47,299 bases of DNA from Acanthamoeba lenticulata (taxonomy: Eukaryota; Discosea; Longamoebia; Acanthamoebidae). Both the position numbers and the translations under genes were made by a program. The DNA lies in NCBI GenBank assembly GCA_002179805.1, contig NAVB01000247.1, positions 1-47,299 on the forward strand, read 5' to 3'. Shown piece by piece: positions 10,901 to 20,086 of this stretch (its first letter is position 1; every line of letters starts with the position of its first letter). The notes under the pieces were generated by a model. That model was given only the letters and a program-made list of their open reading frames with translations, was not told the DNA's origin and did no database searches.

Positions 10901-12644
10901 CTTTTCCTTTTCCTTCTTTTTCTTTTTCTTCTTCTTTTCCTGCTGCTGGTTCGGCGTGGCGGGCTCGTCGCTCGTGGCTGGCGGCGCGACGGCCGACAAG
11001 TCCTTCGCCGAGGCGTCTGGACGGTCCAGATGGGCCTCAGCGCCGCAGGCCGCACCGATCGGGCCTTCTTGCGCCACGGTCGTTGGGGGGACGACCGCAC
11101 TGGCGTCTACGCCAACGGCGACGACGGCCGTGGGGCTCTTGGGCTCATGGGTAGCCGAGTGGTGTCGCAGCTCGTTCTCGGTGTGCGCCTTCTTCAGCTG
11201 GAGCCTCAGCTTCTTGCGCGGCTTCGCGGCCGCTGGCTCCGGTTCCGGCTCGTCGTCTACATCAGCCGCGTCAGCCACGCTGGCGGTGGTGGCGGTGATA
11301 GGGACGGCAGCGAGCGAGGAGGACATGTGGCGGTCGATGGAGGGGATGACGTCGAACGAGCGGCTCAGGCGGCGGTAGTCTGAGGAGGGCTCTGGCGGCG
11401 TGCTGCCCAGCCGGGACCCGCCCTTTGCCTTGTGGTGCTTCTTGGGCTTGGACGAGGACTTGGGGGCCTTTCGCGCAATGGGTACCGCCGCGCTGGCCTG
11501 GCCGCGATCACCTCCACCGCCGGTGCTGCCGCGTCGGTGGGCGACCACTGTGACGCGGCTCATGTCGTCATCGCTCTTGCTGCTGCTGTGTTTCTCCTTC
11601 CGCTTGTGCCGCTTCACGGTCACTTGCTGCTGCTGTGACAGGCCCAGTCCAGAGGACCCCGTGGCGGCATCGCCACCAGTGGTCGAGCCGGTCATGGTGG
11701 GCAATGCCGCCCCGACCGTCGCGCCAGCAGCGTCGGTGTCGACGTCGAGCCCGAGGAGGATGCTCCGAAGCATGGCCTCGTCGATGCCGCTCATGCGCAG
11801 TTCGCGGCTCCTGCGCTCGCTGGGCAGCATCTCCAGCGAACCGGCTCGTTTGTGCATCAGGCCGAGCGGCGCGCTCGGCGGCATTGGCGCGGCCGTCGGG
11901 CTGGCGGGGGCCTCGGCGGTGGTGGTGGAGGCAGACGAGGCCGCGTGGGGCCGCGTCACGATGGCAGCACCCGAGGAGTAGTCGGCACTGGTCTTGCGGC
12001 GGCTGCGGCCGTCCTTGGGCTTCTTCTCTCGCCCTGGCTGGTGGTCTTTCTTCGGCTTGCGCCCGGTGGGCGGACTGCCGAGGAACAGCTGCAGCTGCTC
12101 CTGGCTGGTTTGCTGTTGCTGTTGTTGCTGATGCTGCTCGAACGGGGAGTAGTCCTCGATGAGCACAACCACCGCTTCGTTGACGACGGTGGTGGTGGTG
12201 GTGGTGCTGGACTTCTTTTCCTTTTTCTCCTTCTTCTTGCGACGCGGCTTGGGCGAGCCTATTGTTGGTTGTCGTCAGGAAGCAGGAAGGCTGGCGCGCC
12301 CTGAAGAGCTGAGCCACAAAGGTGAGGAGCAGGTCATTCGTACCTGTGGCGCTGGCCCAGTCACCCTCCACGGCCCGGCAGACCCTGAATAAGCATAATA
12401 ATAAGTAATTTTTAGCTATTTTTACAACATAAAGAAGCACAGGACAACAAACTTGAAGATGAGAAGTAAATTGGTACCAATCAGCTGAGGGGGTGTCCAA
12501 TGCGAAAGATTCGACCGTGGAGAGTCCTGGTGGCTCGTTTCGTGGTGAACTTTGCTTGGGCTCCACAACTGCTGTTGGTGTTGTCGTTGGAGGAAGGACC
12601 CACGTTCCACCTTCCTCCAACGACGAGGGGAGGATGGCGCTCAT
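7960..12644 (-). CDS. Long two-TM protein with C-terminal ParB-like nuclease (ParBc_2-type) domain
   Basis: The likely start is ATG 12644 (MSAILPSSLEEGG), just after a possible 5'-UTR acceptor (TTTGCAG). Joins: SADW|VCRAVEGDW (intron about 12474-12391), then SAT|GSPKPRRKKK (about 12344-12260), then one long exon to about 9940. That exon is mostly low complexity: Gln runs, KKEKEKEK tracts, Ser/Thr/Ala-rich and acidic stretches. Two TM helices follow (TLLLLQVLGAFALVALLLFA near 9530; ATVVGVIIVGRGLMVYDLV near 9400), then an acidic linker. The last about 200 residues form the folded domain: RPVVALRDLRPTQFTVG, KTVPVVVGPEQRYYMLDRHH, FWDKMKRNRCTYL, LSDDAYRSLAWAV and FAEFIWADFLRREL. These match the bacterial putative ParB-like nuclease family, including the D-x-HH core. 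Stop at 7960. Substrate and membrane are unknown; nuclease activity is inferred from the fold only. Confidence 0.78.
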
Positions 12645-12860
12645 TCTCGCCTGCAAAGAGGGGTGGGTGTCCAAGGCCTGAGTTCTTCCTTCCTCATCCA
12701 CCAGCTCAGACACACAGGTTCCTCAGGCAGCAACGTAGCCGTACTTAGTTGCCAACAAATAACGAGACAATTTTTCTCCAAATAACTCGCGCATTTCTTT
12801 GTTTGTCGACATGCTTGTGAGCTCATTGCTCGGTAACCACACTTGCTCTCGTCGTCTCCC

Positions 12861-14240
12861 TTAGCATATCAAGCACCGCGGATGCCGCTCTCCTCTTCCT
12901 GCCTTAGAGTCATTCTGTGAGGTAGAAAAGCGCATCGTTGGGGACGGCAGATAGTCGATGAGTGGCAGGATGCGCCTGCTTCCTTGGTCGAATGGAAGCT
13001 CGTCTGTGGCCTGGCGCACCCTCACGACGGCGTCAAGGACTTCATGCCAGCCTCTCCGACCGGGATTGGGGCTTCTTCTTGTCGAGTGCTCCTCTGATGC
13101 CCAGCCGTAGTGCAGCATCGGGTCGTCATCACAGAACGCACAGCGCAGGGACTCCACTAGCCGCTCCTTGCTCTTGTTGTGGTCGTAAACCGCCACACTG
13201 AAGACGTCGAGAACGGACACCAAGTTCCTCTTCTTGTCATCGGCAAGGTCTTGAGAGACTTCGGTCTGGCGGGCTTCAAGCTGCAGCAACAGCTCATCTG
13301 CGGACGAGCCGAGGTAGGAGCGTGAACAAGTCCTAGGGGGGGCTTTCCTGTCCTTTAGGCCAGACGGGAGCGGCACAGCCCAGAACGATGGCACCGTAAA
13401 GCTGGCGCGCTCTTGGCTGGTCATCGGCGTGTGGCCGTCAAACAGAGCTAGAAAGCGGAGGAATCGTCGCAGGTCGGCTGCAGAGATTGGTCGGATCGAC
13501 ACGTCGTAGTGTTCCCACAGGGACTGCACGATGTAGGCCCCTGGCCGTGAGCCGTTGTCGTCGGTATCCACCAGGGCATCCGCAGACGGAATGTCCAGAA
13601 GGAAGGCGTGAAAGTCCTGCGTTGAACTTCGTTTTCCAGCTCTGTAGGTAGAAAACTCGATTCGTATGACGATCCCCTGGCCAGATTGGGATCGGTCTGC
13701 CCGCGTCAAGTGGTGCAGAAGCTGGCTCGGCGTGGTGCCGATCATCGTGGTGCCCATGGCAGTAGCCCGCTCCTCGTCCTCGCGGTTGGCAAGATAGATA
13801 TTTTGTCTCATAACCGCCGCAAAGTGCCCACAGCCTGTCCACTCCGCAAGCCGGTTCTCCACCACTCGCCGCCACAAACGCTCTTTTGTGGCTTCATCGT
13901 TCTTCACATCGTCTTCTGTGGCAAACATCGCCATGTCGTCCTGACCCACGACGAAGAGGCGACTCGCTCCAAGAGGTATCTTCTCGTTGGCGAAGAACCG
14001 CAGATAGAAAACCAGCTCAGAAAGGCGAAACTCGCTGTGCTGGATAAGCCACATCGAGGCTGCAACACAGTGGCAGTGGTCTGCTTTGTCGATCTCAGCC
14101 ACTAACTCCTCCGCATCCTTGGCTCGCTGTTTTTGCATGGTGTGCCATATGATCGGTTTAACATCGCGCACACCTTTAAAAGGCTCTATGTTGTTTTCTG
14201 TTCGGCCAGGACTGTTGGCTGAAGAGGTGCCGGGCGGCAT
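12861..14240 (-). CDS. Orphan protein with CaaX-like C-terminus; possible Cys-His papain-like fold
   Basis: This is a single intronless frame of about 459 codons. ATG 14240 (MPPGTSSANSPG) is preferred over upstream codons that would overlap the divergent GTPase gene. I do not recognise the family. The N-half holds DKADHCHCVAASMWLIQH and the middle holds QDFHAFLLDI followed by AYIVQSLWEHYDV. A Cys, then His, then a polar Gln/Ser strand in this order resembles papain-like cysteine peptidases or transglutaminase-like folds, but this is a weak motif argument. The protein ends in CLIC, which fits a CaaX prenylation box. The start codon lies 49 bp from that of the Rho-like GTPase on the other strand, so the two probably share a promoter; the neighbour's restored reading frame also ends in a CaaX box. 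The DNA shows no sign of transfer. Confidence 0.72.
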   Translation of the reverse strand: MPPGTSSANSPGRTENNIEPFKGVRDVKPIIWHTMQKQRAKDAEELVAEIDKADHCHCVAASMWLIQHSEFRLSELVFYLRFFANEKIPLGASRLFVVGQDDMAMFATEDDVKNDEATKERLWRRVVENRLAEWTGCGHFAAVMRQNIYLANREDEERATAMGTTMIGTTPSQLLHHLTRADRSQSGQGIVIRIEFSTYRAGKRSSTQDFHAFLLDIPSADALVDTDDNGSRPGAYIVQSLWEHYDVSIRPISAADLRRFLRFLALFDGHTPMTSQERASFTVPSFWAVPLPSGLKDRKAPPRTCSRSYLGSSADELLLQLEARQTEVSQDLADDKKRNLVSVLDVFSVAVYDHNKSKERLVESLRCAFCDDDPMLHYGWASEEHSTRRSPNPGRRGWHEVLDAVVRVRQATDELPFDQGSRRILPLIDYLPSPTMRFSTSQNDSKAGRGERHPRCLIC

Positions 14241-14289
14241 AAGCGAATGAATTTTAATTCGGCGAAGGCAACAAGCAAGCAGAAGAACA
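14241..14289. promoter_or_regulatory. Very short bidirectional promoter / 5' UTR gap
   Basis: Only 49 bp separate the divergent start codons of the orphan CaaX-like protein (14240, -) and the Rho-like GTPase (14290, +). The gap contains an A/T-rich core (GAATTTTAATTC, a perfect 12-bp palindrome). Transcription starts may lie inside the opposing reading frames. Confidence 0.5.
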
Positions 14290-14866
14290 ATGGAGCCTGC
14301 GTCAGTAAAGTGCTGCGTGGTGGGTGACGACGCTGTGGGCAAGACCTTTCTCATTAGCACTTACGCCACTGGCTCCTTCCCCGGCCACGGGGCCTCTCCT
14401 CCCACAATATTCGACTTGGGTGCTATCCACGCCTCCGTTGACAACAAGGCTGTCTTGCTGAGTCTGTGGGATACGATTGGCCACTCAGACTACGACCGCC
14501 TGCGCCCTTTATTGTATCCTAAGACGGACGTCTTCCTCATATGCTTCTCCGTCACGTCCCCCTCCTCGTTCAAGAGTGTACACACCAAGTGGCTTCCTGA
14601 AGTAGAGCATTTCTGCCCTTCAGCAGCCAAGTTGCTGGTTGGCACCAAAGCCGACCTGAAGGGCGACAGCACCATCCTCGCCAGCCTTGACGAGCAACCC
14701 ATCGATCCAAACCAGGGCGACATGCTGGCGGGAGATAGGTGCAATTAAGTACGTCGAGTGCTCCTCCGCTACGCAACAAGGTGTTAACGACGTGTTCGAG
14801 AAGGCCATGCGAGCCACACTCCTTCCACCCCCGAAGACCAAGCGAAAGGAATGCAGTCTCGTGTAG
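14290..14866 (+). CDS. Atypical Rho-family GTPase with an apparent frameshift before its C-terminus
   Basis: ATG 14290 opens MEPASVKCCVVGDDAVGKT, a clear P-loop, followed by Rho-like segments: PTIFDLGA (switch I), LWDTIGHSDYDRLRPLLYP (switch II), TDVFLICFSV and LLVGTKADL (G4). The uninterrupted frame stops at TAA 14746-14748 after ..DMLAGDRCN. One base later in register, from 14732, the sequence resumes as EIGAIKYVECSSATQQG (the Rho-type G5 region) and ends in CSLV at TAG 14866, a CaaX box. The shift is +1 (or -2) at about 14731, and no GT..AG intron can make it. It is a sequencing or assembly error, a real break, or a programmed shift. The G3 motif is DTIGHS where most Rho proteins have DTAGQE, so the catalytic Gln is replaced by His, suggesting low GTPase activity as in Rnd-type proteins. 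Confidence 0.8.
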
Positions 14867-14976
14867 GAGGTTTCTTCGTTGTTTCTCTTTCTTCGGGCAA
14901 GTACAGCAAAAGGGAAGCCCATTTCCCTTTTGGCTACAAGAAGAAAGGCCCAAAAGGCGTGCGATACGTTGAAACG

Positions 14977-17425
14977 ATGACGGTTGTGCAGCTCTGGATT
15001 GTCGTGGGGGTGCTCCTGTTGGCGACGCTTGCCGCCACAAGCGATGCCACAACCACCAAGCGAGGATTCGTCAACCAGCAGTCCAACAAGGGTCGGGCGC
15101 ACTGGTTGCCCTTCCAAAATGACGACGAGGAAGATGAACCAACAATGACGAAACACTTCATCAAGGCCTTTGTTGCGCTCAAGGAGAACCAAGCTGGTAT
15201 GCGCACGGTGCAGGCGGCAGTCGAAGCTGCCTCCGACCCCGACCACGAGCGCTACGGTCAACACCTCGAGTTGCACCAGCTTCACGAACTTGTAGCGCCT
15301 CGTCCGAGCGATGTGGAAGCTGTAGTGATGTGGCTCGAGGCCGGCGGAGCGCAGAATGTGGAGGTCAAGTCGTCAGGCTCATGGGTGCAGTTCAATGCCA
15401 CTGCAGAGACCTTGAGCTCCCTTGTGGGCTGCCAGGTACGCGTACATGTGCCACGCTCGTCCCTCGTGGCTGGCCACAGGCTTGTCCCAGAGAAACTCGA
15501 GTTGGTCCATAGGTGCGTGGAAGACGTGTATGAGATCCCATCACACCTGAACCATATCGTCGACTTCGTGTCTCCTCTTGTCGGTACGTACATTGACAAC
15601 AGTTCCGCAACTACTTGTTCTCACCGCAACCACATGGGCAGCGTTCCCGAGGCCTGGTGCCCGGAAGGCACACCAGCGGCACCAAAGCGGTAAGCCTGCC
15701 GACGATCAACCCAACGTAGTCCCTATGATGCTGCGCAAGCTGTACAACATCACGACTCCGCTGGCAACCATGAACGTCAACAACACCCAGGCTGTGATTC
15801 AAGTCTACGGTTCGGTCTTTTTTTCAAGTCTTAAAGTCTTGAGTAGTCACTCATTTCTCTTCTCGTTCTCGTGTTGATAGCCTCGTACGACCCTCAAGAC
15901 ACGCTGACTCTATTCCAGACATTCATCCCGGAGCTGGTCAACCAGACAGTGGTGAACACTCTGGGGAACGAGCCAAACTTTCCGTTTCTGCCGGACCCGG
16001 AGGCGTCGCTTGATGTCCAATACCTCATGAGCGTCGGCGCCTTTGCTCCCACCTACACCTACAACTATAAGTGCGCTCGACCACAACTCCATCGTTGGCT
16101 TGTTCATTGGTTGCTCATATCCTCTGTGGTTGGTATGAGACAGTGACAACGACGACGACATCATCCAGACATTCCTCGCCTGGGTGACCGACGTCGCCAG
16201 TGACCCGAAGCCACCGCTGGTCCATTCAGTGTGCGTAACGTTATTGTCCACTGCTTGTAGTCCTTTGCAGCTCATTGAGTTGAGCGGTCGTCTGTCTGTC
16301 AGATCTTATGGCGATTACGGCGGTGACTATCCCCTGGCCGAGGTCCTCCGGTATGGCCTCCTCAAGCTCTTATCTTGACCTCCACAGCTTCAGCTGACCT
16401 CCTCAACACAGCGTATCGGATGAGTGGATGAAGATGGGAGCGCGTGGCCTGACCGTGCTCGTTGCCTCTGGCGACGACGGCGTTGGGTGCGGTCCAGGCT
16501 GCAATACCTTTGAGTTCCCGTATCCGTCGTCGCCCTGGATTACCCTCGTTGGGTCCTCCCAGGTCCACCAGGACACAAAGGGTAAGTTGGGTTGGCCCTT
16601 ATGCGCATCCGCGAGAAGAGCAGTTTTCCATTAAGCCGTCTCTACTCCTTACAGGCTACTACTCCGAGGTCGGCAGTCAGTTCAGCTCCGGCGGCTTCTC
16701 CAATGACTTTAGCCTCCCTCCCTGGTACTCATGTCTTGGTTGCTTTTACGCACGAATCAGTTCTTCTTACACTTGCACACATCACCACAACGAACAAGGC
16801 AAGCGGCTCAGGTGGGGTATTACCTCAACAACTGCCCCAACCTGCCCGGCCCAAACTACTTCAACCGTACTGGCCGCGCTCTGCCCGACATTGCCGCCGC
16901 TGGTTGACCCCATCATCCCTCATACGTCTGTCTCCAAAGAAACCAACTGACGCCCACACACAAACACCAGGAGAGAATGTGCAAGTTATTTTCTCAGGAC
17001 AGGTGAACTCGGTATCGGGCACTTCATGCTCGGCGCCGATCATTGCCGGCATGGTCTCGTTGTTGAACGGTCTGCGCTTGCAGGCGGGTAAAGCACCCAT
17101 GGGGTTCATCAACCCGTTCCTCTACAGAGCGTCAGCCAACCCTTCTGCGTTCTATGACGTCACCTCTGGCGACAACAGTTTCGGTGCGTTGCTCTTGAAT
17201 TGAACGTCCTCTAGCCATTTCTCATCTCAGTCGTATGCTCAGGCTGCTGCCCGGGCTTCAGCGCCTTCAAGGGCTGGGATCCTGGTACGCCCCCCTTGCC
17301 ATCGACTTCTACCCCAATTCTTCTTCCTTTTGACAATCAATGTTGCTTTGTTTGACTGTCCAGTGACGGGCCTGGGAACACCCAACTTCGAAGTTCTGGC
17401 CAAGCTCGCGTTGGCACTGCCCTAA
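14977..17425 (+). CDS. Sedolisin-family (S53) serine carboxyl peptidase, TPP1-like, copy 1
   Basis: ATG 14977 starts a signal peptide (VVQLWIVVGVLLLATLAA). A pro-kumamolisin propeptide (about residues 50-200, with DPDHERYGQHL and APRPSDVEAVVMWL) is followed by the catalytic domain over about ten short exons. The Glu/Asp pair sits in EASLDVQYLM (about 16000-16030), the oxyanion Asp in VLVASGDDGVG (about 16460-16490) and the Ser nucleophile in VSGTSCSAPIIAG (about 17010-17050). The calcium-site Asp is in GWDPVTGLGTPNF, split by an intron near 17285-17362. Stop TAA at 17423-17425. The family is secreted or lysosomal and works at acid pH; in a phagotrophic amoeba digestion of prey protein is the likely role. 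All catalytic residues are present. Exact borders of the middle exons (15590-16600) are less certain. Confidence 0.87.
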
Positions 17426-17504
17426 TGTGCCTGGGCCACGCTTTTGTCATGGCCCGTTGCCTTGTTAAGCTTGAAGGATTGATCAATGGTGGCCTACACG
17501 CACG

Positions 17505-19503
17505 TTATTTCGAGTGAGTGTGCGGTACTTTTGCGTTTCTGCAATCTCCTCTCGGCGTACCGTGCTCGTGTGAGTGGCCGTGGTCATGAGCATGGTCATG
17601 GGCATGGTCGTGGTCATGGTCATGGTCATGAGCATGGTCGTGGCCATGGTCATGGGCATGGTCATGGTCGTGGTCATGTGCGTGTGAGTGCGAGTGGCTG
17701 TGGGCGTGGCTATGCGAATGGGAGTGGGCAGCTGCGGCACCCATGCCTGTGGTCCACGTCCCCTCCCCCCGAGTTGTGAGTACGACGAAGGAGGGAGATA
17801 GGGAGAGGCACACCGAGCCCGTACCGCCGTGTCCGTGCCCGTGGGCGTGGGCGTGAAGAGTGGGATCGCCGGCCTCCAGGCGGGCCAACACCTCCTCGGC
17901 CTCGCGCTGGGCGCGCAGGTTGGCCTGCTTGTTGTTGATCTTGTCGACCGACTTGGGCAGGCTGCGCACAAACTGGACGACGTGAGCCACGAGCTCGGCC
18001 GGCTGATCGATCTGCACCAGGAAGCCGGACTGCTTCACCACATGGGCGTGGCTCGGCTGGAGGGTGGCCGTCACGTAGCGCTTCTGCTCCTCGGCGTTGG
18101 TGTAGAAGCGGTTGTTCTCGGTGAAGACGCACTGCAGCGGGATGCCGGTCTGGTTGTTGTCAGGCCTAGCCAGCAGCGTCACCAGCTCCTGCTCCAGGCC
18201 TGCCAGGGCGTCGCGCGCCTTGTTGCGGCCGGCCGCGATGCGGAGGAGGCTGTGCTGGCCGCCGCTGTAGCGGGCGAGGAAGGAGAAGACGAGCGAGTCG
18301 GCCTGCGAGAAGCTGTCGGCCAGCACCGAGCGCCACGCGTAGCGGTTGATGTGGGACAGCCCGGGGAGCGATGACGTCAGCACAGGGAATGCGAAGCGGG
18401 CGAGCAGCGACGCGTCGCCGTCGGCGGCGGCCAGCAGCGAGGCCGGGAAGGCCAGCTGCGGCGCCGCTTGCTCGAGGCCCGGGTCGAGCAGCGTCACGCT
18501 GCGGACGAGGTGCTCGTAGCGCTGGGCGAAGCGGAGGCCCACGGTGCCGGCGTAGTCCTGCAGGACCAGGTGGACCTTGCCCAGGCCCATCGAGGCGATC
18601 ACGTCCTTGATGCGCTCGGCCAGGTAGTCGAGGTCATAGGCCGCGTCGTGCGGCTTGTCGCTCAGGCCCAGTCCTGGGTGAAGTAAAAGGAATATCAGCT
18701 GGCAGGGCCCCGCACCACAGCGGGTAATTGATGCAAGGGAGAAGAGCAGACCAGGGAAGTCGAAGGCGACGGCGTAGATGCCGGCCTGCTTGTCAAAGAG
18801 GCTCAGTGCCGACCGGAAGGAGAAGCTGGCAGTCGGCACTGTCAAAAAGACGCGTCAGAGGCGCACAACGTTGACGGGTCGAAGGTTCGTCTGGGGAGGT
18901 ACGAACAAGAGGTGAGAAGGAGGACTACTTCCTCCTCTCGAGTATAGTAGCCTGCGGTGCGAACGAACACGTTCAAGTTGCGCGTGCCGTCGTGGATCGG
19001 CACATACAAGCCTAGCGCCACGAGCCACCATCGTCATCGCGTAAGTAGAAGACAACCACCGTGGAACCGTGCGTGGCGAGGCGGGGCAGTGTACCTTCGC
19101 CGTGGTGGCGGCTGACGGCGGAGGGCCAGTGCCTGAGGGAGGAAACGAAGCGGCCGCCCTCGATGGAGTTGGCTCTGCCGGTGAGAGGAAGCGCAGAGTC
19201 TCCCTCAAAGCTCGCCTCCCACACAAGGTACACGCCGCCAACCAGCATGAGTAAGGCCACGAGGGCAACGCATGGGTTGATGCCGCTGCTTCTTCCCGGT
19301 GCTGACACACCACTAGAAGAAGAGGAGGGCGAGCCAGTGGCTTGTTTCTTATTCTTCTTTTGGCCCGCCGAGGACTCGCTGGCCTTCGCAGACGAGGTAG
19401 TGAGCTTGTCCTCCTTTATGGCGTGCTCTGCTTCTGAAGCTGTTTCTCCTGTCCCCTTCTTGGCGCGGCGCTTTGCCGAGCCCTCTGTCTTGCCCTCGCT
19501 CAT
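17505..19503 (-). CDS. Membrane-anchored alpha/beta hydrolase with a long His-rich C-terminal tail
   Basis: The start is ATG 19503 (MSEGKTEGSAKRRAKKG). A basic, Ser-rich N-terminus leads into one TM helix (NPCVALVALLMLVGGVYLVW), a lumenal segment, and then the hydrolase core over several exons: YVPIHDGTRNLNVFVRTAG, VVLLL, PTASFSFRSALSL, VAFDFPGL, GLGLSDKP and KVHLVLQDYAGTVGLRFAQ. The nucleophile elbow is QDYAG, with Asp as in haloalkane-dehalogenase/MEST-like enzymes. The usual HG oxyanion motif after strand beta-3 reads TS in the best join (VLLLTS|LPTAS). After the cap and a helical tail (about 18010-17880) the protein ends with more than 50 residues of alternating His with Ser, Asp, Ala or Gly, then HEHGTPRGD..HTHSK and stop at 17505. 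The tail could bind Zn, Ni or Cu. The substrate is unknown. Confidence 0.82.
17580..17720. repeat. Hexamer-type coding repeat (His-rich tail)
   Basis: Imperfect iterations of CATGGT, CATGAG and CGTGGT on the plus strand are the complement of His-Asp, His-Ala, His-Gly and His-Ser dipeptide codons of the hydrolase tail. The array has no spacers and stays in frame, so it is a coding expansion and its length could vary between strains. Confidence 0.85.
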
Positions 19504-19713
19504 CTTGCGAACTCGCTGTTCCTCTGGGTTGAGCAAGAAAGAAAAGACAAAGAAATCTCTTAACTACACGGAGTAGCCAATGGGTGGTGCGAAAAAGTTC
19601 CCGCCAAAGGCGAAGTTGTTAAGTTGGCGAAATTGTGCCGACTGAGGTCTGTTCCCCATAAAAAACGCTCCACTCACAACAACAACAATATACACCACCA
19701 ACTGCCATCAAAC
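19504..19713. promoter_or_regulatory. Divergent promoter region
   Basis: 210 bp lie between the hydrolase ATG (19503, -) and the small orphan ATG (19714, +). The last 40 bp before the plus-strand start are rich in CAA and lie within an A/C-rich 5' leader. No sharper element can be named. Confidence 0.4.
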
Positions 19714-20017
19714 ATGAGTGATCTGTCTACTCCGAAGAAAGACTGTAAGTGTTTCATCTTTGATTTTATTTTGTGCTCCCTACTTGCTCACTTTGATGAT
19801 TGTAGCGGCTGAACTCCACAAGGAGCTGCAGCAGGCCGACCAGAAGAAGGAGATGCTTGACATGGTCCAGCAGGAGGTTGCACACTCTCATCACAAGGCC
19901 ATGTTCGACGAAGTGCCCAAGCACACCAAGCATGAGAACTGGATGGGCCGACACGTCACCCGGCACACCGACTACAACCACCAACAGCAGCCCGGGGGCA
20001 AGATGAGGGGCAAATAA
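19714..20017 (+). CDS. Small hydrophilic orphan protein (about 80 aa)
   Basis: Two exons: 19714-19744 (MSDLSTPKKD, phase 1) and 19806-20017 after an intron GTAAGT..TTGTAG. They join to read KKDSAELHKELQQADQKKEM. Stop TAA 20015-20017. The protein has no TM or signal peptide. It is Lys/Glu/Gln/His-rich and probably helical over residues 11-45 (ELHKELQQADQKKEMLDMVQ), followed by a His-rich tail (HENWMGRHVTRHTDYNHQ). I do not recognise it. The clean splice consensus and full frame support a real gene. It converges with the Cys-rich orphan, leaving 69 bp between stops. Confidence 0.72.
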
Positions 20018-20086
20018 ACCCACAGCCCACCCACACATCGTGTGTGAGCTTTCTGCAAGAGCACCATTTGTACATGAAACAATGTT

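Noticed and set aside
10362..11378. Plus-strand ORF of 338 codons
   Set aside because: It is antisense to the low-complexity exon of the ParB-like protein; its Phe/Ser runs are the complement of Lys/Glu tracts.
12422..12748. Small plus-strand ORFs near the 5' end of the ParB-like gene
   Set aside because: They overlap confirmed minus-strand exons and introns and have no features.
12861..14240. Transfer of the orphan CaaX-like gene from bacteria because it lacks introns
   Set aside because: Codon use and GC match the neighbours, it shares a promoter with a eukaryotic GTPase, and other intronless genes occur here (20087-20710).
17580..17720. Short direct repeats that look like a CRISPR array
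   Set aside because: There are no spacers, the unit is 6 bp and in frame, and it encodes His dipeptides; the genome is eukaryotic.
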